DNA of 64,000 bases from an uncultured Gammaproteobacteria bacterium. Its GTDB lineage: Bacteria; Pseudomonadota; Gammaproteobacteria; Berkiellales; Berkiellaceae. Where the stretch lies: the NCBI GenBank assembly GCA_902826485.1, contig CADEEZ010000005.1, positions 92,061 to 156,060 of the forward strand, in the 5' to 3' direction. The position numbers were made by a program, and so were the translations under genes. Numbering within the stretch: the first letter of the stretch is position 1; each line of letters starts with the position of its first letter. Of the stretch, positions 33,336 through 44,561 are shown piece by piece. A model generated the notes under the pieces. It made no database searches. It had not been told where the DNA came from and saw only the letters and a list, made by a program, of their open reading frames with translations.

Positions 33336-34316
33336 TTAATTTTGTGTGTTTAATTTTTTCTCCCATAAATAAGCACTTTCTACCATGTGTTGAAGGTGCT
33401 TATATTTGGGTTGCCAATTGAGTGTTTCAATAATTTTTGTGGGATCGGCAATTAATTTAGCACAATCGCCTTGTCTTCTGGGGAGATAATGCGTATTAAA
33501 TTTATGGCCGCAGACTTTTTGCATGGCATCGACCACTTCTTGCACGCTGTAACCCGTGCCATAACCACAATTTAAAATTTGAGAAGTCTTATGCTCTCTT
33601 AAGTAATCTAATAATAATACATGCGCATCTACTAAATCACACACATGAATGAAATCCCGAATGGCGGTGCCATCTGGGGTATCATAATCGGTGCCATATA
33701 TGGGCATAGAAGGGCGCTTGCCAGCAGCCACTTCTGCAGCGACTTTAATCAAGAGGGTAGCATTAGGTGTTGATTGACCTAACAGGCCATCAGGGCTTGC
33801 GCCAGCGACATTAAAATAGCGTAATAGACCAAAACTTAAAGGATAAGTAACCGCCATATCTTGAATAAGTTGTTCGCCCACATATTTCGTAAAGCCATAG
33901 GGATGCTTAGGTGAACACGGCGTAGATTCGGTTACCGTCGTGTTACTCGGGTTGCCGTAGACACCTGCCGAAGAAGAAAAAATAATTTGTCGAACATCGT
34001 GCTTTTTACAGGCTTCAAGCACATTCATTGTACCGACAATGTTATTTTGATAATAATCTAAAGGGTGTTTAATCGAATCGGGTACCACGGTTTTTGCTGC
34101 GAGGTGTATCACCGATTCTATCTCATAGGCTTTAAATAACGTGGTGATAAAATCTTTATTTAAAATATCGCCTTCGATAAATTCACCACCCAATATGGCT
34201 TTTTTATAGCCAGTAGAGAGGTTATCGATAATTAAAACAGATTCATTTTTTTCTAATAAGGCTTTTACGAGGTGGCTGCCGATATAGCCGGCACCACCTG
34301 TTACAAGAATGGTCAT
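33336..34316 (-). CDS. galE: UDP-glucose 4-epimerase
   Basis: Converts UDP-glucose to UDP-galactose (or the N-acetyl forms) for surface polysaccharide. 326 residues, usual length. NAD-binding TGGAGYIGSHL at 6-16, the serine motif SSSAGVYG near 115-122, catalytic Y-x-x-x-K in HPYGFTK near 137-143, and RYFNVAGASPDG. All key residues are there. It lies 34 bases after the end of gltA on the same strand and may be read through from it; this neighbourhood is not a functional link that I know of. Confidence 0.95.
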   Translation of the reverse strand: MTILVTGGAGYIGSHLVKALLEKNESVLIIDNLSTGYKKAILGGEFIEGDILNKDFITTLFKAYEIESVIHLAAKTVVPDSIKHPLDYYQNNIVGTMNVLEACKKHDVRQIIFSSSAGVYGNPSNTTVTESTPCSPKHPYGFTKYVGEQLIQDMAVTYPLSFGLLRYFNVAGASPDGLLGQSTPNATLLIKVAAEVAAGKRPSMPIYGTDYDTPDGTAIRDFIHVCDLVDAHVLLLDYLREHKTSQILNCGYGTGYSVQEVVDAMQKVCGHKFNTHYLPRRQGDCAKLIADPTKIIETLNWQPKYKHLQHMVESAYLWEKKLNTQN

Positions 34317-34350
34317 ATCTAAACTACTATTATCTCTTAATTATGTATTG

Positions 34351-35649
34351 TTATTTATCTCGGTGTGGCATATCCACAAACGGTCGACTTTTTTCGCCCG
34401 TATATAATTGTCTTGGGCGAGAAATACTTAAGCCGGGTTCACTGATCATTTCTGTCCAATGCGCTATCCAACCCACGGTTCTGGCCAGGGCAAAAATAAC
34501 GGTAAACATATTGGTTGGGATGCCAATGGCATTTAAAATAATACCGGAATAAAAATCGACATTAGGGTATAATTTTTTCTGAATAAAATAATCATCTTGT
34601 AGGGCAATTTCTTCTAATTTTAAAGCGATTTTAAATAAGGGATCGTCGTGCTTGTTTAATTCTGATAACACTTCGTGACAGCTTTGGCGCATCACTTTGG
34701 CTCTGGGGTCGAAGTTTTTATACACCCGATGACCAAATCCCATTAATCTAAAGCTATCGTTTTTATCTTTTGAGCGTTCAATAAATTTATTAATATTTTT
34801 CACATCACCAATTTCAAGCAGCATTTTTAAAACCGCTTCGTTAGCCCCACCATGGGCAGGCCCCCACAGTGCAGTAATGCCTGCGGCAATACAAGCAAAG
34901 GGGTTGGCACCAGACGAACCGGCAAGCCTAACAGTAGACGTTGAGGCATTTTGTTCATGATCGGCGTGTAAAATTAAAATTCTATCGATGGCTTTAACCA
35001 AAACAGGGTTAGGCAGATCATCGGTAGAAGGCACAGAAAACATCATGTGCAATAAATTTTCAGAATAACTCATGGCATTTTTAGGGTACATAAAAGGCTG
35101 GCCAATAGAATATTTGTAACACATGGCTGCCAATGTTGGCATTTTAGCAATTAAACGCAGTGCACAAATTTCACGATGTTCAGGATTTCGAATATCTAAA
35201 GAATCATGATAAAACGCCGACAAAGCACCTACCACACCACACATAACGGCCATGGGATGCGCATCGCGTCTAAACCCATTAAAAAATTTACTGAGTTGTT
35301 CATGCACCAAGGTGTGGGTTTTAATTTTGTGTTCAAAACTTTTGCGTTGGTCTGGTTGTGGTAATTCGCCATATAAAAGCAAATAACATACTTCAAGGTA
35401 ATCTGATTTATCGGCTAAATCTTCAATAGAGTAACCACGATGTAATAAAATACCCAAATCGCCGTCTATAAAGGTAATTTCAGAATCACATGAAGCAGTT
35501 GAACGAAAGCCAGGATCATAAGTAAAGACGCCATGCGCACTTAGCGTGGAAATGTCTATTACATTAGGACCCAGCGTACCTTCTTTAATGGGAAGTTGAA
35601 TAGCTTCCGATTGATTAGGTAAGGTAAGTTTTGCGAATCGTTCTGCCAT
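34351..35649 (-). CDS. gltA: citrate synthase, type II
   Basis: Makes citrate from oxaloacetate and acetyl-CoA, the entry of the TCA cycle. 432 residues, close to the 427 of the hexameric E. coli enzyme, with the N-terminal beta domain found in that NADH-sensitive type ([15 protein letters not shown]). Catalytic residues lie in [18 protein letters not shown], in the [15 protein letters not shown] segment (catalytic His) and in the [16 protein letters not shown] segment. It is divergent from the sdh-suc genes with a 198-base shared promoter region, the classic arrangement of gammaproteobacteria. Confidence 0.97.
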   Translation of the reverse strand: MAERFAKLTLPNQSEAIQLPIKEGTLGPNVIDISTLSAHGVFTYDPGFRSTASCDSEITFIDGDLGILLHRGYSIEDLADKSDYLEVCYLLLYGELPQPDQRKSFEHKIKTHTLVHEQLSKFFNGFRRDAHPMAVMCGVVGALSAFYHDSLDIRNPEHREICALRLIAKMPTLAAMCYKYSIGQPFMYPKNAMSYSENLLHMMFSVPSTDDLPNPVLVKAIDRILILHADHEQNASTSTVRLAGSSGANPFACIAAGITALWGPAHGGANEAVLKMLLEIGDVKNINKFIERSKDKNDSFRLMGFGHRVYKNFDPRAKVMRQSCHEVLSELNKHDDPLFKIALKLEEIALQDDYFIQKKLYPNVDFYSGIILNAIGIPTNMFTVIFALARTVGWIAHWTEMISEPGLSISRPRQLYTGEKSRPFVDMPHRDK

Positions 35650-35762
35650 GTCTTTGAGCCTTTCATTTAGAATCTAATGGGTGGTTCCCTATAAGCATAC
35701 AAACAGCGATTCTTGAGTGCAAACTAAAAAATACTAGTAAGAATACCAGCAAATTAAATATA

Positions 35763-35791
35763 TTGTATATGCACCCCTTACTGAATATAAT
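35763..35791 (+). promoter_or_regulatory. promoter of sdhCDAB-suc
   Basis: TTGTAT (35763-35768), a 17-base spacer and a perfect TATAAT (35786-35791). Predicted transcript start near 35798, about 50 bases before the SdhC ATG. Confidence 0.7.
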
Positions 35792-35847
35792 CTGGGGCAG
35801 TGCATTCTCATTATTTCTTAAAGGATAGTATCACGGATGGATACAGC

Positions 35848-36252
35848 ATGAATAAAAAGCGCTCACTCAATCATCGTCCTATTAATATTAATCCCTTTAC
35901 CATTAAATTGCCTCTCTCTGCACTGACTTCTATTGCCCATCGTTTATCTGGGCTGTTTTTATTTTTAATGATTCCGTTTTTATTGTGGGCACTGCAAACC
36001 TTAATTGAAACCCCAAAAGGCTATGAACAGCTTGCTGAACTCCTGAGTCCGTGGCCCTATAAATTAACCGTGTGGTTACTTTTGGTTGCCACGGGATATC
36101 ATATTCTTGCTGGTCTCAGACACATTTTAATGGATATGCATTGGCTCTCAGAAAGTTTAAAAGTGGCCAGGATAAGTGCGACGGTCGTTTGGGGAGCAAC
36201 CCTATTAATGATTGTGTGGCTTGGGCTTCGTTTATTTGGGGGAGCACCATGA
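35848..36252 (+). CDS. sdhC: succinate dehydrogenase cytochrome b556 subunit
   Basis: Membrane anchor of complex II that binds heme and ubiquinone. 134 residues with three membrane helices. Motifs: LTSIAHRLSG (S and R of the quinone site) and YHILAGLRHILMD, whose first histidine ligates heme b. The ATG at 35848 (MNKKRSLNHRPININP) was chosen; a GTG 48 bases earlier overlaps the predicted transcript start. The stop codon overlaps the start of sdhD (ATGA). Confidence 0.95.
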   Translation: MNKKRSLNHRPININPFTIKLPLSALTSIAHRLSGLFLFLMIPFLLWALQTLIETPKGYEQLAELLSPWPYKLTVWLLLVATGYHILAGLRHILMDMHWLSESLKVARISATVVWGATLLMIVWLGLRLFGGAP

Positions 36253-36578
36253 GTTTAGGTGGAACAGGGATTCGAGATTGGATTTTTCAACGCGTCACCG
36301 CTGTTTTTTTAACAGGGTATATTTTTTTCTTGATCTATTTTTGGTTAAGCCACCCTGATGTGGCTGCCATTGAATGGCAAGGCCTTTTTTCTGATTTATG
36401 TATGAAAGTCGCGACCTTAATCGCATTGGTTACTATGTTGATTCATGCCTGGATAGGGGTGTGGACCATTATAACGGATTATGTGCATGCGTATTGCACG
36501 CGCATTTTACTATTAAGTGTGGTGGGCTTTGGCTTGCTGGGATACTTCGGCTGGGGTTTGACTATTCTTTGGGGATAA
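36249..36578 (+). CDS. sdhD: succinate dehydrogenase membrane anchor subunit
   Basis: Second membrane subunit of complex II. 109 residues beginning MSLGGTGIRDWIFQRVTAV, then three helices; the second carries HAWIGVWTIITDY, where the histidine is the other heme ligand and D-Y is the conserved quinone-site pair. The ATG overlaps the sdhC stop by four bases, so translation is coupled. A longer frame upstream in this phase lies within sdhC and is not part of the gene. Confidence 0.95.
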   Translation: MSLGGTGIRDWIFQRVTAVFLTGYIFFLIYFWLSHPDVAAIEWQGLFSDLCMKVATLIALVTMLIHAWIGVWTIITDYVHAYCTRILLLSVVGFGLLGYFGWGLTILWG

Positions 36579-36584
36579 AGGGTT

Positions 36585-38345
36585 ATGGGGCATTGTAGCG
36601 AAAGAACATTTGATGCAGTCATCGTTGGCGCAGGTGGCGCAGGCATGCGTGCTTCACTTGAGCTTGCACAAGCAGGCAAAAAAGTGGCTCTGGTTTCAAA
36701 AGTATTTCCCACGCGTTCGCACACGGTTTCTGCACAAGGGGGTATCACGGTTGCCCTTGGCAATCGCCATGAAGACAATTGGCGTTGGCATATGTTTGAT
36801 ACCGTTAAAGGCTCAGATTATCTAGGCGATCAAGATTGCATAGAATATATGTGTCGTATGGGGCCAGAAGCGATATACGAATTAGAGCATATGGGCTTGC
36901 CTTTTTCTAGAATGGACAATGGCAAAATTTATCAAAGACAATTTGGCGGTCAATCTAAAAATTTTGGCGGAGAGCAAGCCGCTCGCACAGCGGCAGCTGC
37001 CGATAGAACAGGCCATGCGTTATTGCACACTTTATATCAAAAAAATCTTCAACATGAAGTCACGGTTTTTAGTGAATGGTATGCACTAGATTTAGTAAAG
37101 GCCCAAGATGGTACCGTTGCAGGTGTGGTAGCGCTTTGTATCGAAACGGGTGAAATTTTGTTTATTCGAGGTCGAGCCGTTATTTTGGCCACCGGTGGTG
37201 CAGGGCAAATTTATCATTCCACCACCAATGCGCTTATTAATACAGGCGATGGATTGGGCATGGTGCTTCGCGCTGGCTTTCCGTTACAAGATATGGAAAT
37301 GTGGCAATTTCATCCCACTGGGTTGTATGGCGCAGGGGTCTTGATGAGTGAAGGGTGTCGAGGCGAAGGAGGATTTTTAGTCAATAAACAAGGTGAGCGC
37401 TTTATGGAGCGATATGCGCCTAAAGCAAAAGATTTGGCTGGCCGAGATGTGGTTGCGCGCGCTATTGCACTCGAAATTAGAGAAGGCAGGGGATGCGGTC
37501 CGCAAGGTAATTATATTGATTTACAATTGGTGCATTTAGGCGCAGATGTGATCAAATCACGTTTACCAGGTATTCGTGAATTATCGATGACGTTTGCAAA
37601 TGTCGACCCCATTGAAAAACCTATTCCTGTGGTGCCCACCTGTCATTATATGATGGGGGGTATTCCGACGAATAAACATGCTCAAGTGCTTACGCAACAT
37701 CAGGGCCAACAACAAGTGGTTTCGGGTTTATATGCCGTGGGAGAATGCGCGTGTGTTTCTGTGCATGGCGCAAATCGATTAGGCGGTAACTCGCTACTCG
37801 ATTTAGTTGTATTCGGTCGAGCGGCCGGTCAACATGTGCTTGAACATTTAAAAGCGGGCTACGATGAGCAAATTGTAAACAACGATGCAATTGAACAAGC
37901 GACGCAGCGTTTACTTCATTGGAATCAAACCAGCAAAGGCGAAAAAATTTCAGATTTACGATTAGAAATGAAAAAAATTATGCAAGCCGATTTTAGTGTG
38001 TTTAGAAGCGAAGCCGTGATGCAAGATGGGTTGAATAAATTAATTGCCTTACAAGAAAGATTAAAACAAGCGCACTTAGAAGACAAAAGTAAAATATTTA
38101 ATACTGCGCGAGTAGAAGCGTTAGAGCTTGATAACTTAATTAGTGTTGCTCAGGCAACTGCAAAAGCGGCCTTATATAGACAAGAAAGCCGAGGCGCACA
38201 TTCGAGAGAAGACTTCCCTAAACGAGATGATGACAAGTGGTTAAAACATACTCTATATTTCAGTGAGGGTGAAATGGAAAGCCGCCCTGTGAATATGCAG
38301 CCGGTTGGTGTTGAGGCTTTTCCCCTCAAAGAACGCGTATATTAA
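36585..38345 (+). CDS. sdhA: succinate dehydrogenase flavoprotein subunit
   Basis: Oxidises succinate to fumarate with covalent FAD; peripheral part of complex II on the cytoplasmic side. 586 residues. FAD-binding [15 protein letters not shown] at 13-27, covalent flavin His46 in [10 protein letters not shown], substrate-site segments HPTGLYGAG and SEGCRGEGG, and the active-site arginine region near RDVVARAI. Ends with the usual FFF-less tail PLKERVY. AAAGG lies before the ATG; sdhD ends 6 bases upstream. Confidence 0.98.
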   Translation: MGHCSERTFDAVIVGAGGAGMRASLELAQAGKKVALVSKVFPTRSHTVSAQGGITVALGNRHEDNWRWHMFDTVKGSDYLGDQDCIEYMCRMGPEAIYELEHMGLPFSRMDNGKIYQRQFGGQSKNFGGEQAARTAAAADRTGHALLHTLYQKNLQHEVTVFSEWYALDLVKAQDGTVAGVVALCIETGEILFIRGRAVILATGGAGQIYHSTTNALINTGDGLGMVLRAGFPLQDMEMWQFHPTGLYGAGVLMSEGCRGEGGFLVNKQGERFMERYAPKAKDLAGRDVVARAIALEIREGRGCGPQGNYIDLQLVHLGADVIKSRLPGIRELSMTFANVDPIEKPIPVVPTCHYMMGGIPTNKHAQVLTQHQGQQQVVSGLYAVGECACVSVHGANRLGGNSLLDLVVFGRAAGQHVLEHLKAGYDEQIVNNDAIEQATQRLLHWNQTSKGEKISDLRLEMKKIMQADFSVFRSEAVMQDGLNKLIALQERLKQAHLEDKSKIFNTARVEALELDNLISVAQATAKAALYRQESRGAHSREDFPKRDDDKWLKHTLYFSEGEMESRPVNMQPVGVEAFPLKERVY

Positions 38346-38362
38346 TTCTTAAGGATAAGATC

Positions 38363-39073
38363 ATGGCAAATATCGTTCACTTTTCTGTATTTCGGTTCGA
38401 CCCAGAAAAAGATCTCAAACCAAGAATGCAGGAATATGACTTAGATATTGATCAAAATAATGTCGTGATGTTGCTTGATGCCTTAAAAGTCCTTAAAGCC
38501 CAAGATGAATCTATTTCATTTAGGCGTTCGTGCGGTGAGGGCGTGTGTGGCAGTGATGGGATGAATGTGAATGGCAAAAATCGTTTAGCCTGCATTACCC
38601 CCGTTCGAGAGCTGGGTAAGCGTATTGTGATTAAGCCTTTCCCAGGCATGCCGGTTATCAGAGATTTAATCGTCGATATGACCCAATTTTTTAAACAATA
38701 TAAAAAAGCAGAGCCTTTTTTAAAAAATTCTTCTCCCCCACCTGCTACTGAACGATTACAGACGCCACAAGAACGTGAAAAGTTAGATGGCTTATATGAA
38801 TGTATATTGTGTGGTTGTTGTTCGAGCTCTTGTCCTTCTTATTGGTGGAACCCTGATAAATTTCTTGGTCCGGCAGCTTTATTACAAGCGAGTCGCTTTA
38901 TAGTAGATAGCCGAGATGACACCACAAGAGAAAGATTAGACAACCTAAATGATGCATATAGTGTGTTTAGGTGCCGAACTATTATGAATTGTGTCGATAG
39001 TTGCCCTAAAGGTTTGAATCCTAACAAAGCTATTTCTGATATCCGAACTGAAATGATGAAAGAAGATGTTTAA
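38363..39073 (+). CDS. sdhB: succinate dehydrogenase iron-sulfur subunit
   Basis: Carries electrons from FAD to quinone. 236 residues. The [2Fe-2S] site is in SCGEGVCGSDGMNVNG with a last Cys in RLAC; the [4Fe-4S] and [3Fe-4S] sites are in CILCGCCSSSCPS and in CRTIMNCVDSCPKGLNP. AAGGATA precedes the ATG, 17 bases after sdhA. It is the last sdh gene; 203 bases separate it from sucA. Confidence 0.98.
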   Translation: MANIVHFSVFRFDPEKDLKPRMQEYDLDIDQNNVVMLLDALKVLKAQDESISFRRSCGEGVCGSDGMNVNGKNRLACITPVRELGKRIVIKPFPGMPVIRDLIVDMTQFFKQYKKAEPFLKNSSPPPATERLQTPQEREKLDGLYECILCGCCSSSCPSYWWNPDKFLGPAALLQASRFIVDSRDDTTRERLDNLNDAYSVFRCRTIMNCVDSCPKGLNPNKAISDIRTEMMKEDV

Positions 39074-39276
39074 TCGTCTAACCTTATTCATGTATAATTG
39101 TTACTAACTTTATATAAATTTTTTTTGTGTTAGTTGCTAATTTAAAGACCTAATCAAATGGATCCGCTCTTGGCAGGAGTCTTGGAAAGCAGAGTTATCA
39201 AACTTGGAAAGTATGCGCGGTATGGTTCTTTGAATTAGTAGGCCAACCTCTCTTTAATATGTTAGGTGACTTTACG

Positions 39277-42108
39277 ATGACGGATAACAATATGCAATCT
39301 TTGTGGGATGCTTCTGTTCTAGAAGGGTCTAATGCCCCCTATATAGAAGACTTGTATGAACAATATTTAATCGATCCCCAATCTGTGCCAGAAGCATGGA
39401 GAACCTTTTTTAAACAATTACCACAAAATTCGCATTCGCGAGATGTTTCACACGCAGCAGTAAGAGCAGAGTTTGAAAAAATTCTACAAAAACCTGTTTT
39501 ATATGCACAAGGCACCAATCATACTGGCCCTAATGTCACCCTCGATCATGAATTAAAACAAATTCAAGTAACCAGCCTTATTAATGCCTATCGGTTACAT
39601 GGACATTTGCATGCGCAAATCGATCCATTGTCTATGTGCAGTGGTAAAGACAAAGAAGTGGCTGAATTAACTCTAGAAGATCATGGTTTATCTACCCAAG
39701 ATTTAGGCACCATGTTCGATGTTGAAACCTTTGTAGGCCCACAACGTATGGCATTAGGGGAATTATTTAAAGCCCTAAACGACAGCTACTGTGGCTCTAT
39801 CGGCACCGAATATATGCATATATCCGATCCCGAAGAACGTCGCTGGATTCAAGAACGCATTGAGGGTTCTCGTTGTAACCCGAATTTTTCTGCAGAAGTT
39901 AAGCAAACAATCTTAGAAAGATTAACGTCAGCAGAAGGCATAGAAAAATATTTAGGCTCAAAATACCCTGGCGCCAAAAGATTTTCACTAGAAGGCGGGG
40001 ATGTGTTAATTCCCATGCTAGATGAATGTATTCAACGTGCAGGTTCACACGGTGTAAAAGAAGTGGTCATTGGGATGGCCCATCGTGGTCGCTTAAACGT
40101 GCTAATTAATACGTTTGGCAAAAAGCCCAGTGATCTATTCGAAGAGTTTGCGGGCAAAGTAAACCCCGAATTACAATCGGGCGACGTGAAGTATCACCAA
40201 GGTTTTTCCAGTGATGTGTCTACTTCTGGCGGTAACGTGCATTTAGCGCTTGCCTTTAATCCTTCTCATCTAGAAATTGTTACGCCGGTTGTATTAGGTT
40301 CGGTACGCGCGCGTTTGACGCGTTGGAACGATGCGACAGGCAGTAAAGTGTTGCCTATCGCCATTCATGGTGATGCGGCTTTTGCAGGCCAAGGCGTGGT
40401 GATGGAAACCCTGAACATGTCTCAAACCAGAGGCTATTGCATTGGGGGTACCCTTCACATTGTGATCAACAACCAGGTTGGTTTTACTACAAGTGATATC
40501 CGCGATACGCGGTCAACTTTATATTGCTCAGATGTGGCTAAAGTCATTCAGGCGCCTATTCTTCATGTGAATGCAGATGATCCTGAAGCCGTGGTATTTG
40601 CCATGCAAGTGGCCCTTGATTATCGCACCGAATTTAAAAAAGATGTGGTCATCGATTTAGTTTGTTATCGCCGTCATGGTCATAACGAAGCAGATGAACC
40701 GTCTGCTACTCAACCTGTTATGTACCAAAAAATTGCCAAACATCCTACCGTCCGCCAGCTGTATGCAGAGCTATTAGTTAAAGACGCGGGATTAGACGCT
40801 AATATCCCTCAAACTTTGGTTAAAAATAATCGCGATTTATTAGATAAAGGCGAAACCGTAGCCAGAAAAATGGTCTACGATGCGAAGCTCGATTACGTGA
40901 TCGATTGGTCACAATATAAAAGCGATGATTGGCGTTCTCCGGCAAAAACATCTGTCACTTCAGATGTGGTGAATAAGCTTATAAAGCATATTACGACAGT
41001 GCCTGATAATTTCACGCTACACCCGCGGGTGGCCAAAATTATTCAAGATCGTGAAAAAATGTTAAAAGGCGAAATGCCACTCGATTGGGGCTGTGCTGAA
41101 TTATTAGCGTACGGTTCTTTATTATTAGAAGGCTATGCGGTAAGAATCTCAGGCCAAGATTGTCGTCGCGGCACGTTTTTCCATCGTCATGCCGGCGTGT
41201 TCGACCAAACGACCAATGATGCTTATTTAGGGTTGCAGCATATTGCAGCTGACCAGCCAAAATTCGAAGTGATCGATTCTTTGTTATCTGAAGAAGCGGT
41301 AATGGCATTTGAATATGGCTTTGCTTGCTCTGAACCTAAAACCATGACCATTTGGGAAGGGCAGTTTGGCGATTTCGCGAATGGTGCCCAAGTGGTTATC
41401 GATCAGTTTATTAGCTCGGGTAAACAAAAATGGGGCAGATTATGTGGTTTGTCTTTATTTTTACCCCACGGTTATGAAGGCCAAGGTCCTGAGCATTCAT
41501 CTGCTCGTTTAGAACGTTTCTTGCAGCTTTGTGCCGAAAATAATATTCAAGTGTGTGTGCCTTCTACAGCCGCTCAGGCGTTTCATATGATTCGCAGACA
41601 AATGATCAGAGACGTACGTGCGCCCCTTGTGGTCATGACGCCGAAGAGTTTACTCAGACATAAACTGGCCAGTTGCGAATTGTCTGAATTCTTAACCGGT
41701 AAATTCCAAGCGGTGATACCAGAAAGTCAAAAGCAAGATCCTAAGAAAGTAAATCGAGTCGTCTTGTGTTCAGGCAAAGTGTATTACGATCTGGTCGAAG
41801 CACGAGAAAAAAATAATCAAGAGAATGTCGCGATTATTCGTATTGAACAGTTGTATCCTTTCCCAGAACAAGAATTAATCGAGATACTGAAACCTTATCA
41901 ACATGTATCTGAATTTGTTTGGTGCCAAGAAGAACCCAAAAACCAAGGGGCCTGGTACCCAAGTTCCCATCATATATGGGCATGTTTAGGTAAATCACAG
42001 CAGTTGTCTTTTGCGGGCCGTCCTCCTGCAGCCGCACCGGCTTGCGGTTATTACGAGATGCATAATCAACAGCAGCAAGCTTTGATTAAGCAAGCGTTAG
42101 GGCAGTAG
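39277..42108 (+). CDS. sucA: 2-oxoglutarate dehydrogenase E1 component
   Basis: Thiamine-diphosphate enzyme that decarboxylates 2-oxoglutarate and passes the succinyl group to SucB. 943 residues, the usual size. Seen: the N-terminal E2-binding segment (SLWDASVLEGSNAPYIEDLYEQY is split here as SLWDASVLEGS and PYIEDLYEQY), GMAHRGRLNVL, the ThDP motif GDAAFAGQG ... NNQVGFTT, RRHGHNEADEP, and late HGYEGQGPEHSSAR. The ATG at 39277 follows AGGTGA by 7 bases; an in-frame ATG 18 bases upstream overlaps that site. A promoter of its own in the 203-base gap is possible. Confidence 0.98.
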   Translation: MTDNNMQSLWDASVLEGSNAPYIEDLYEQYLIDPQSVPEAWRTFFKQLPQNSHSRDVSHAAVRAEFEKILQKPVLYAQGTNHTGPNVTLDHELKQIQVTSLINAYRLHGHLHAQIDPLSMCSGKDKEVAELTLEDHGLSTQDLGTMFDVETFVGPQRMALGELFKALNDSYCGSIGTEYMHISDPEERRWIQERIEGSRCNPNFSAEVKQTILERLTSAEGIEKYLGSKYPGAKRFSLEGGDVLIPMLDECIQRAGSHGVKEVVIGMAHRGRLNVLINTFGKKPSDLFEEFAGKVNPELQSGDVKYHQGFSSDVSTSGGNVHLALAFNPSHLEIVTPVVLGSVRARLTRWNDATGSKVLPIAIHGDAAFAGQGVVMETLNMSQTRGYCIGGTLHIVINNQVGFTTSDIRDTRSTLYCSDVAKVIQAPILHVNADDPEAVVFAMQVALDYRTEFKKDVVIDLVCYRRHGHNEADEPSATQPVMYQKIAKHPTVRQLYAELLVKDAGLDANIPQTLVKNNRDLLDKGETVARKMVYDAKLDYVIDWSQYKSDDWRSPAKTSVTSDVVNKLIKHITTVPDNFTLHPRVAKIIQDREKMLKGEMPLDWGCAELLAYGSLLLEGYAVRISGQDCRRGTFFHRHAGVFDQTTNDAYLGLQHIAADQPKFEVIDSLLSEEAVMAFEYGFACSEPKTMTIWEGQFGDFANGAQVVIDQFISSGKQKWGRLCGLSLFLPHGYEGQGPEHSSARLERFLQLCAENNIQVCVPSTAAQAFHMIRRQMIRDVRAPLVVMTPKSLLRHKLASCELSEFLTGKFQAVIPESQKQDPKKVNRVVLCSGKVYYDLVEAREKNNQENVAIIRIEQLYPFPEQELIEILKPYQHVSEFVWCQEEPKNQGAWYPSSHHIWACLGKSQQLSFAGRPPAAAPACGYYEMHNQQQQALIKQALGQ

Positions 42109-42160
42109 CACCAATTTTATCATTAACTAAATCGAAGTAAGAAAAAGGGTAGAGTAAGAT

Positions 42161-43357
42161 ATGGCCATTGATATTAAAGTACCGGTTTTACCAGAATCGG
42201 TATCCGATGCAACGATTGCGACTTGGCATAAAAAACCAGGTGAACCGGTTAAACGCGATGAAAATCTTGTCGATATTGAAACCGACAAAGTCGTGTTAGA
42301 AGTCGTTGCCCCTGAAGATGGCACGCTTGAAAAAATCTTACATGACACCGGTGCCACGGTAAAAGGTCAGCAAGTCATTGGCCTATTTAAAGCAGGTGCA
42401 GTTGCGGGTGCGCCTGCATCAGCGCCTGTTACTGCACAAGTGACGGCGACGACCGCGCCAGTTGCATTGGCGGCGGCGCCAGCAGCAGCAACGACTGCAC
42501 CTGCAGGTCCTGCTGTACGTCGTATGATGGGTGAGAATGATGTGGCTGCAGACAGCGTGACAGGCACAGGTAAAAGTGGCCGTGTTACCAAAGAAGATGT
42601 GACCAGAGCCATGACACCAGCGGCTTCGGTGAGCAACGAAATGGCGGCCATGGGATCACGTGCAGAAAAACGTGTGCCGATGACACGGTTAAGAACACGT
42701 ATTGCTGAAAGATTAGTTCAATCACAGCAAACAGCGGCGATTTTAACCACGTTTAATGAAATCAACATGAAACCGGTCATGGATTTGCGCGCAAAATATA
42801 AAGACGCTTTTGAAAAACGTCATGGCGTAAAATTAGGTTTTATGTCTTTCTTTACGCGTGCGGTAATTGAAGCGCTTAAACGCTTCCCAATCGTCAATTC
42901 TTCTATCGATGGCAATGATATTGTTTATCATGGTTACATGGATATTGGTATTGCGGTTTCTTCTCCACGCGGATTAGTTGTTCCGGTTATTCGTAACGCT
43001 GAAACGCTTTCGATGGCTGAAATGGAACAAAAAATTGCTGAATATGGCAAAAAAGCGCAAGTAGGACAGCTGGGCATAGAAGACATGACCGGTGGCACGT
43101 TCACGATTTCTAATGGGGGTACCTTTGGTTCATTAATGTCTACCCCGATTATTAATCCGCCTCAAACCGGTATATTGGGCATGCATAAAATAGAAGAACG
43201 CCCAGTGGTTGAGAATGGTCAAATCGTGATTCGCCCCATGATGTATGTGGCCATGTCTTACGATCACCGTTTAATCGATGGATCTGAATCGGTTCGATTC
43301 TTAGTCACGATTAAAGAAATGTTAGAAGATCCTGCGCGTTTAGTGCTTGAAGTTTAG
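42161..43357 (+). CDS. sucB: dihydrolipoamide succinyltransferase (E2)
   Basis: Core of the 2-oxoglutarate dehydrogenase complex. 398 residues: lipoyl domain with K43 in [10 protein letters not shown], an Ala/Pro/Thr linker (about 80-115), the E1/E3-binding domain ([12 protein letters not shown] and [13 protein letters not shown]) and the catalytic acyltransferase domain ending in [17 protein letters not shown] with the active His and Asp. No E3 gene (lpd) lies in the window. It follows sucA by 52 bases. Confidence 0.97.
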   Translation: MAIDIKVPVLPESVSDATIATWHKKPGEPVKRDENLVDIETDKVVLEVVAPEDGTLEKILHDTGATVKGQQVIGLFKAGAVAGAPASAPVTAQVTATTAPVALAAAPAAATTAPAGPAVRRMMGENDVAADSVTGTGKSGRVTKEDVTRAMTPAASVSNEMAAMGSRAEKRVPMTRLRTRIAERLVQSQQTAAILTTFNEINMKPVMDLRAKYKDAFEKRHGVKLGFMSFFTRAVIEALKRFPIVNSSIDGNDIVYHGYMDIGIAVSSPRGLVVPVIRNAETLSMAEMEQKIAEYGKKAQVGQLGIEDMTGGTFTISNGGTFGSLMSTPIINPPQTGILGMHKIEERPVVENGQIVIRPMMYVAMSYDHRLIDGSESVRFLVTIKEMLEDPARLVLEV

Positions 43358-43380
43358 TATTCACAGTTAATGAGGTCAGT

Positions 43381-44541
43381 ATGAATTTACATGAGTATCA
43401 AGCCAAGAAATTGTTTAAACAATTTGGCATGCCGGTTTCCCCTTCTTTTGTTGCTAAAACAGCCGATGACGCTGTTGCAGGCTTAAGCCAATTACAAGGC
43501 CCTTATGTTGTAAAAGCACAAGTGCACGCAGGTGGCCGTGGTAAAGCGGGTGGCGTGAAATTAGTTAAAACCGCAGAAGAAGTAAGAGCGTTTGCGCAAA
43601 AGTTATTGGGCACACATTTGGTTACTTACCAAACCGATAGCAAAGGTCAATTGGTTAATGAAATTTTGATCGAACAAGCCAGTGATATCGAGCGCGAACT
43701 ATATTTGGGCGCCGTATTAGACAGAGCGACCCAAAAAATCGTGATGATGGCCTCTACTGAAGGTGGCGTAGAAATTGAAAAAGTGGCGCATGAAACGCCT
43801 GAAAAAATTATTAAAACGATCGTGGATCCATTGATCGGTGTCATGCCTTATCAGTGCCGTGAAGTGGGCTTTAAATTAGGCTTGAACGACGCGCAAATGA
43901 AGCAATTCGCTCAAATCATGATGGGCTTGGGCATGTTATTCATCGAGTGCGATTTAGCACTAGTAGAAATCAACCCCTTGATTATTACCACTGAAGGCAA
44001 AATCATTTGCTTAGATGGCAAAATTACTGTGGATGAAAATGCTTTATATCGCCAACATCAAATCCGTGAAATGCGCGATATTACCCAAGAAGAACCACGT
44101 GAAGTGAAAGCCAAAGAATGGGAATTAAATTACATTTCTCTGGACGGTAACATTGGTTGTATGGTGAATGGCGCGGGCTTAGCTATGGCGACCATGGACT
44201 TAATTAAATTACACGGCGGCAACCCAGCTAACTTTTTAGACGTAGGCGGTGGCGCGACACAAGAACGTGTTCGTGAAGCGTTTAAAATTATTTTATCCGA
44301 TACAAACGTGAAAGCGGTATTGGTGAATATTTTTGGCGGTATCGTTCGTTGCGACTTAATAGCCGAAGGCATTATAGGTGCGGTTCAAGAAGTGGGTATT
44401 ACCATTCCAGTGGTGGTCAGATTAGAAGGGAATCGTGCAAAAGAAGCCTCTGAAATATTGGCTAAGAGCGGCCTAAATATTACCCCTGCGACAGGTTTAA
44501 CAGATGCGGCAACTAAAGTTGTTGCCTTAGCAGCGAAATAA
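43381..44541 (+). CDS. sucC: succinyl-CoA synthetase beta subunit
   Basis: Makes ATP or GTP from succinyl-CoA, with SucD. 386 residues, usual 388. ATP-grasp signs: [37 protein letters not shown] and [11 protein letters not shown]; the C-terminal domain has [17 protein letters not shown], which meets the phosphohistidine loop of SucD. GAGG lies before the ATG, 23 bases after sucB. Confidence 0.98.
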   Translation: MNLHEYQAKKLFKQFGMPVSPSFVAKTADDAVAGLSQLQGPYVVKAQVHAGGRGKAGGVKLVKTAEEVRAFAQKLLGTHLVTYQTDSKGQLVNEILIEQASDIERELYLGAVLDRATQKIVMMASTEGGVEIEKVAHETPEKIIKTIVDPLIGVMPYQCREVGFKLGLNDAQMKQFAQIMMGLGMLFIECDLALVEINPLIITTEGKIICLDGKITVDENALYRQHQIREMRDITQEEPREVKAKEWELNYISLDGNIGCMVNGAGLAMATMDLIKLHGGNPANFLDVGGGATQERVREAFKIILSDTNVKAVLVNIFGGIVRCDLIAEGIIGAVQEVGITIPVVVRLEGNRAKEASEILAKSGLNITPATGLTDAATKVVALAAK

Positions 44542-44561
44542 ATTAAGAGGATTTGAGAGTT

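Noticed and set aside
36072-36248. Longer N-terminus for sdhD
   Set aside because: That part lies inside sdhC in another phase; the ATG at 36249 gives the standard SdhD start and coupling by ATGA.
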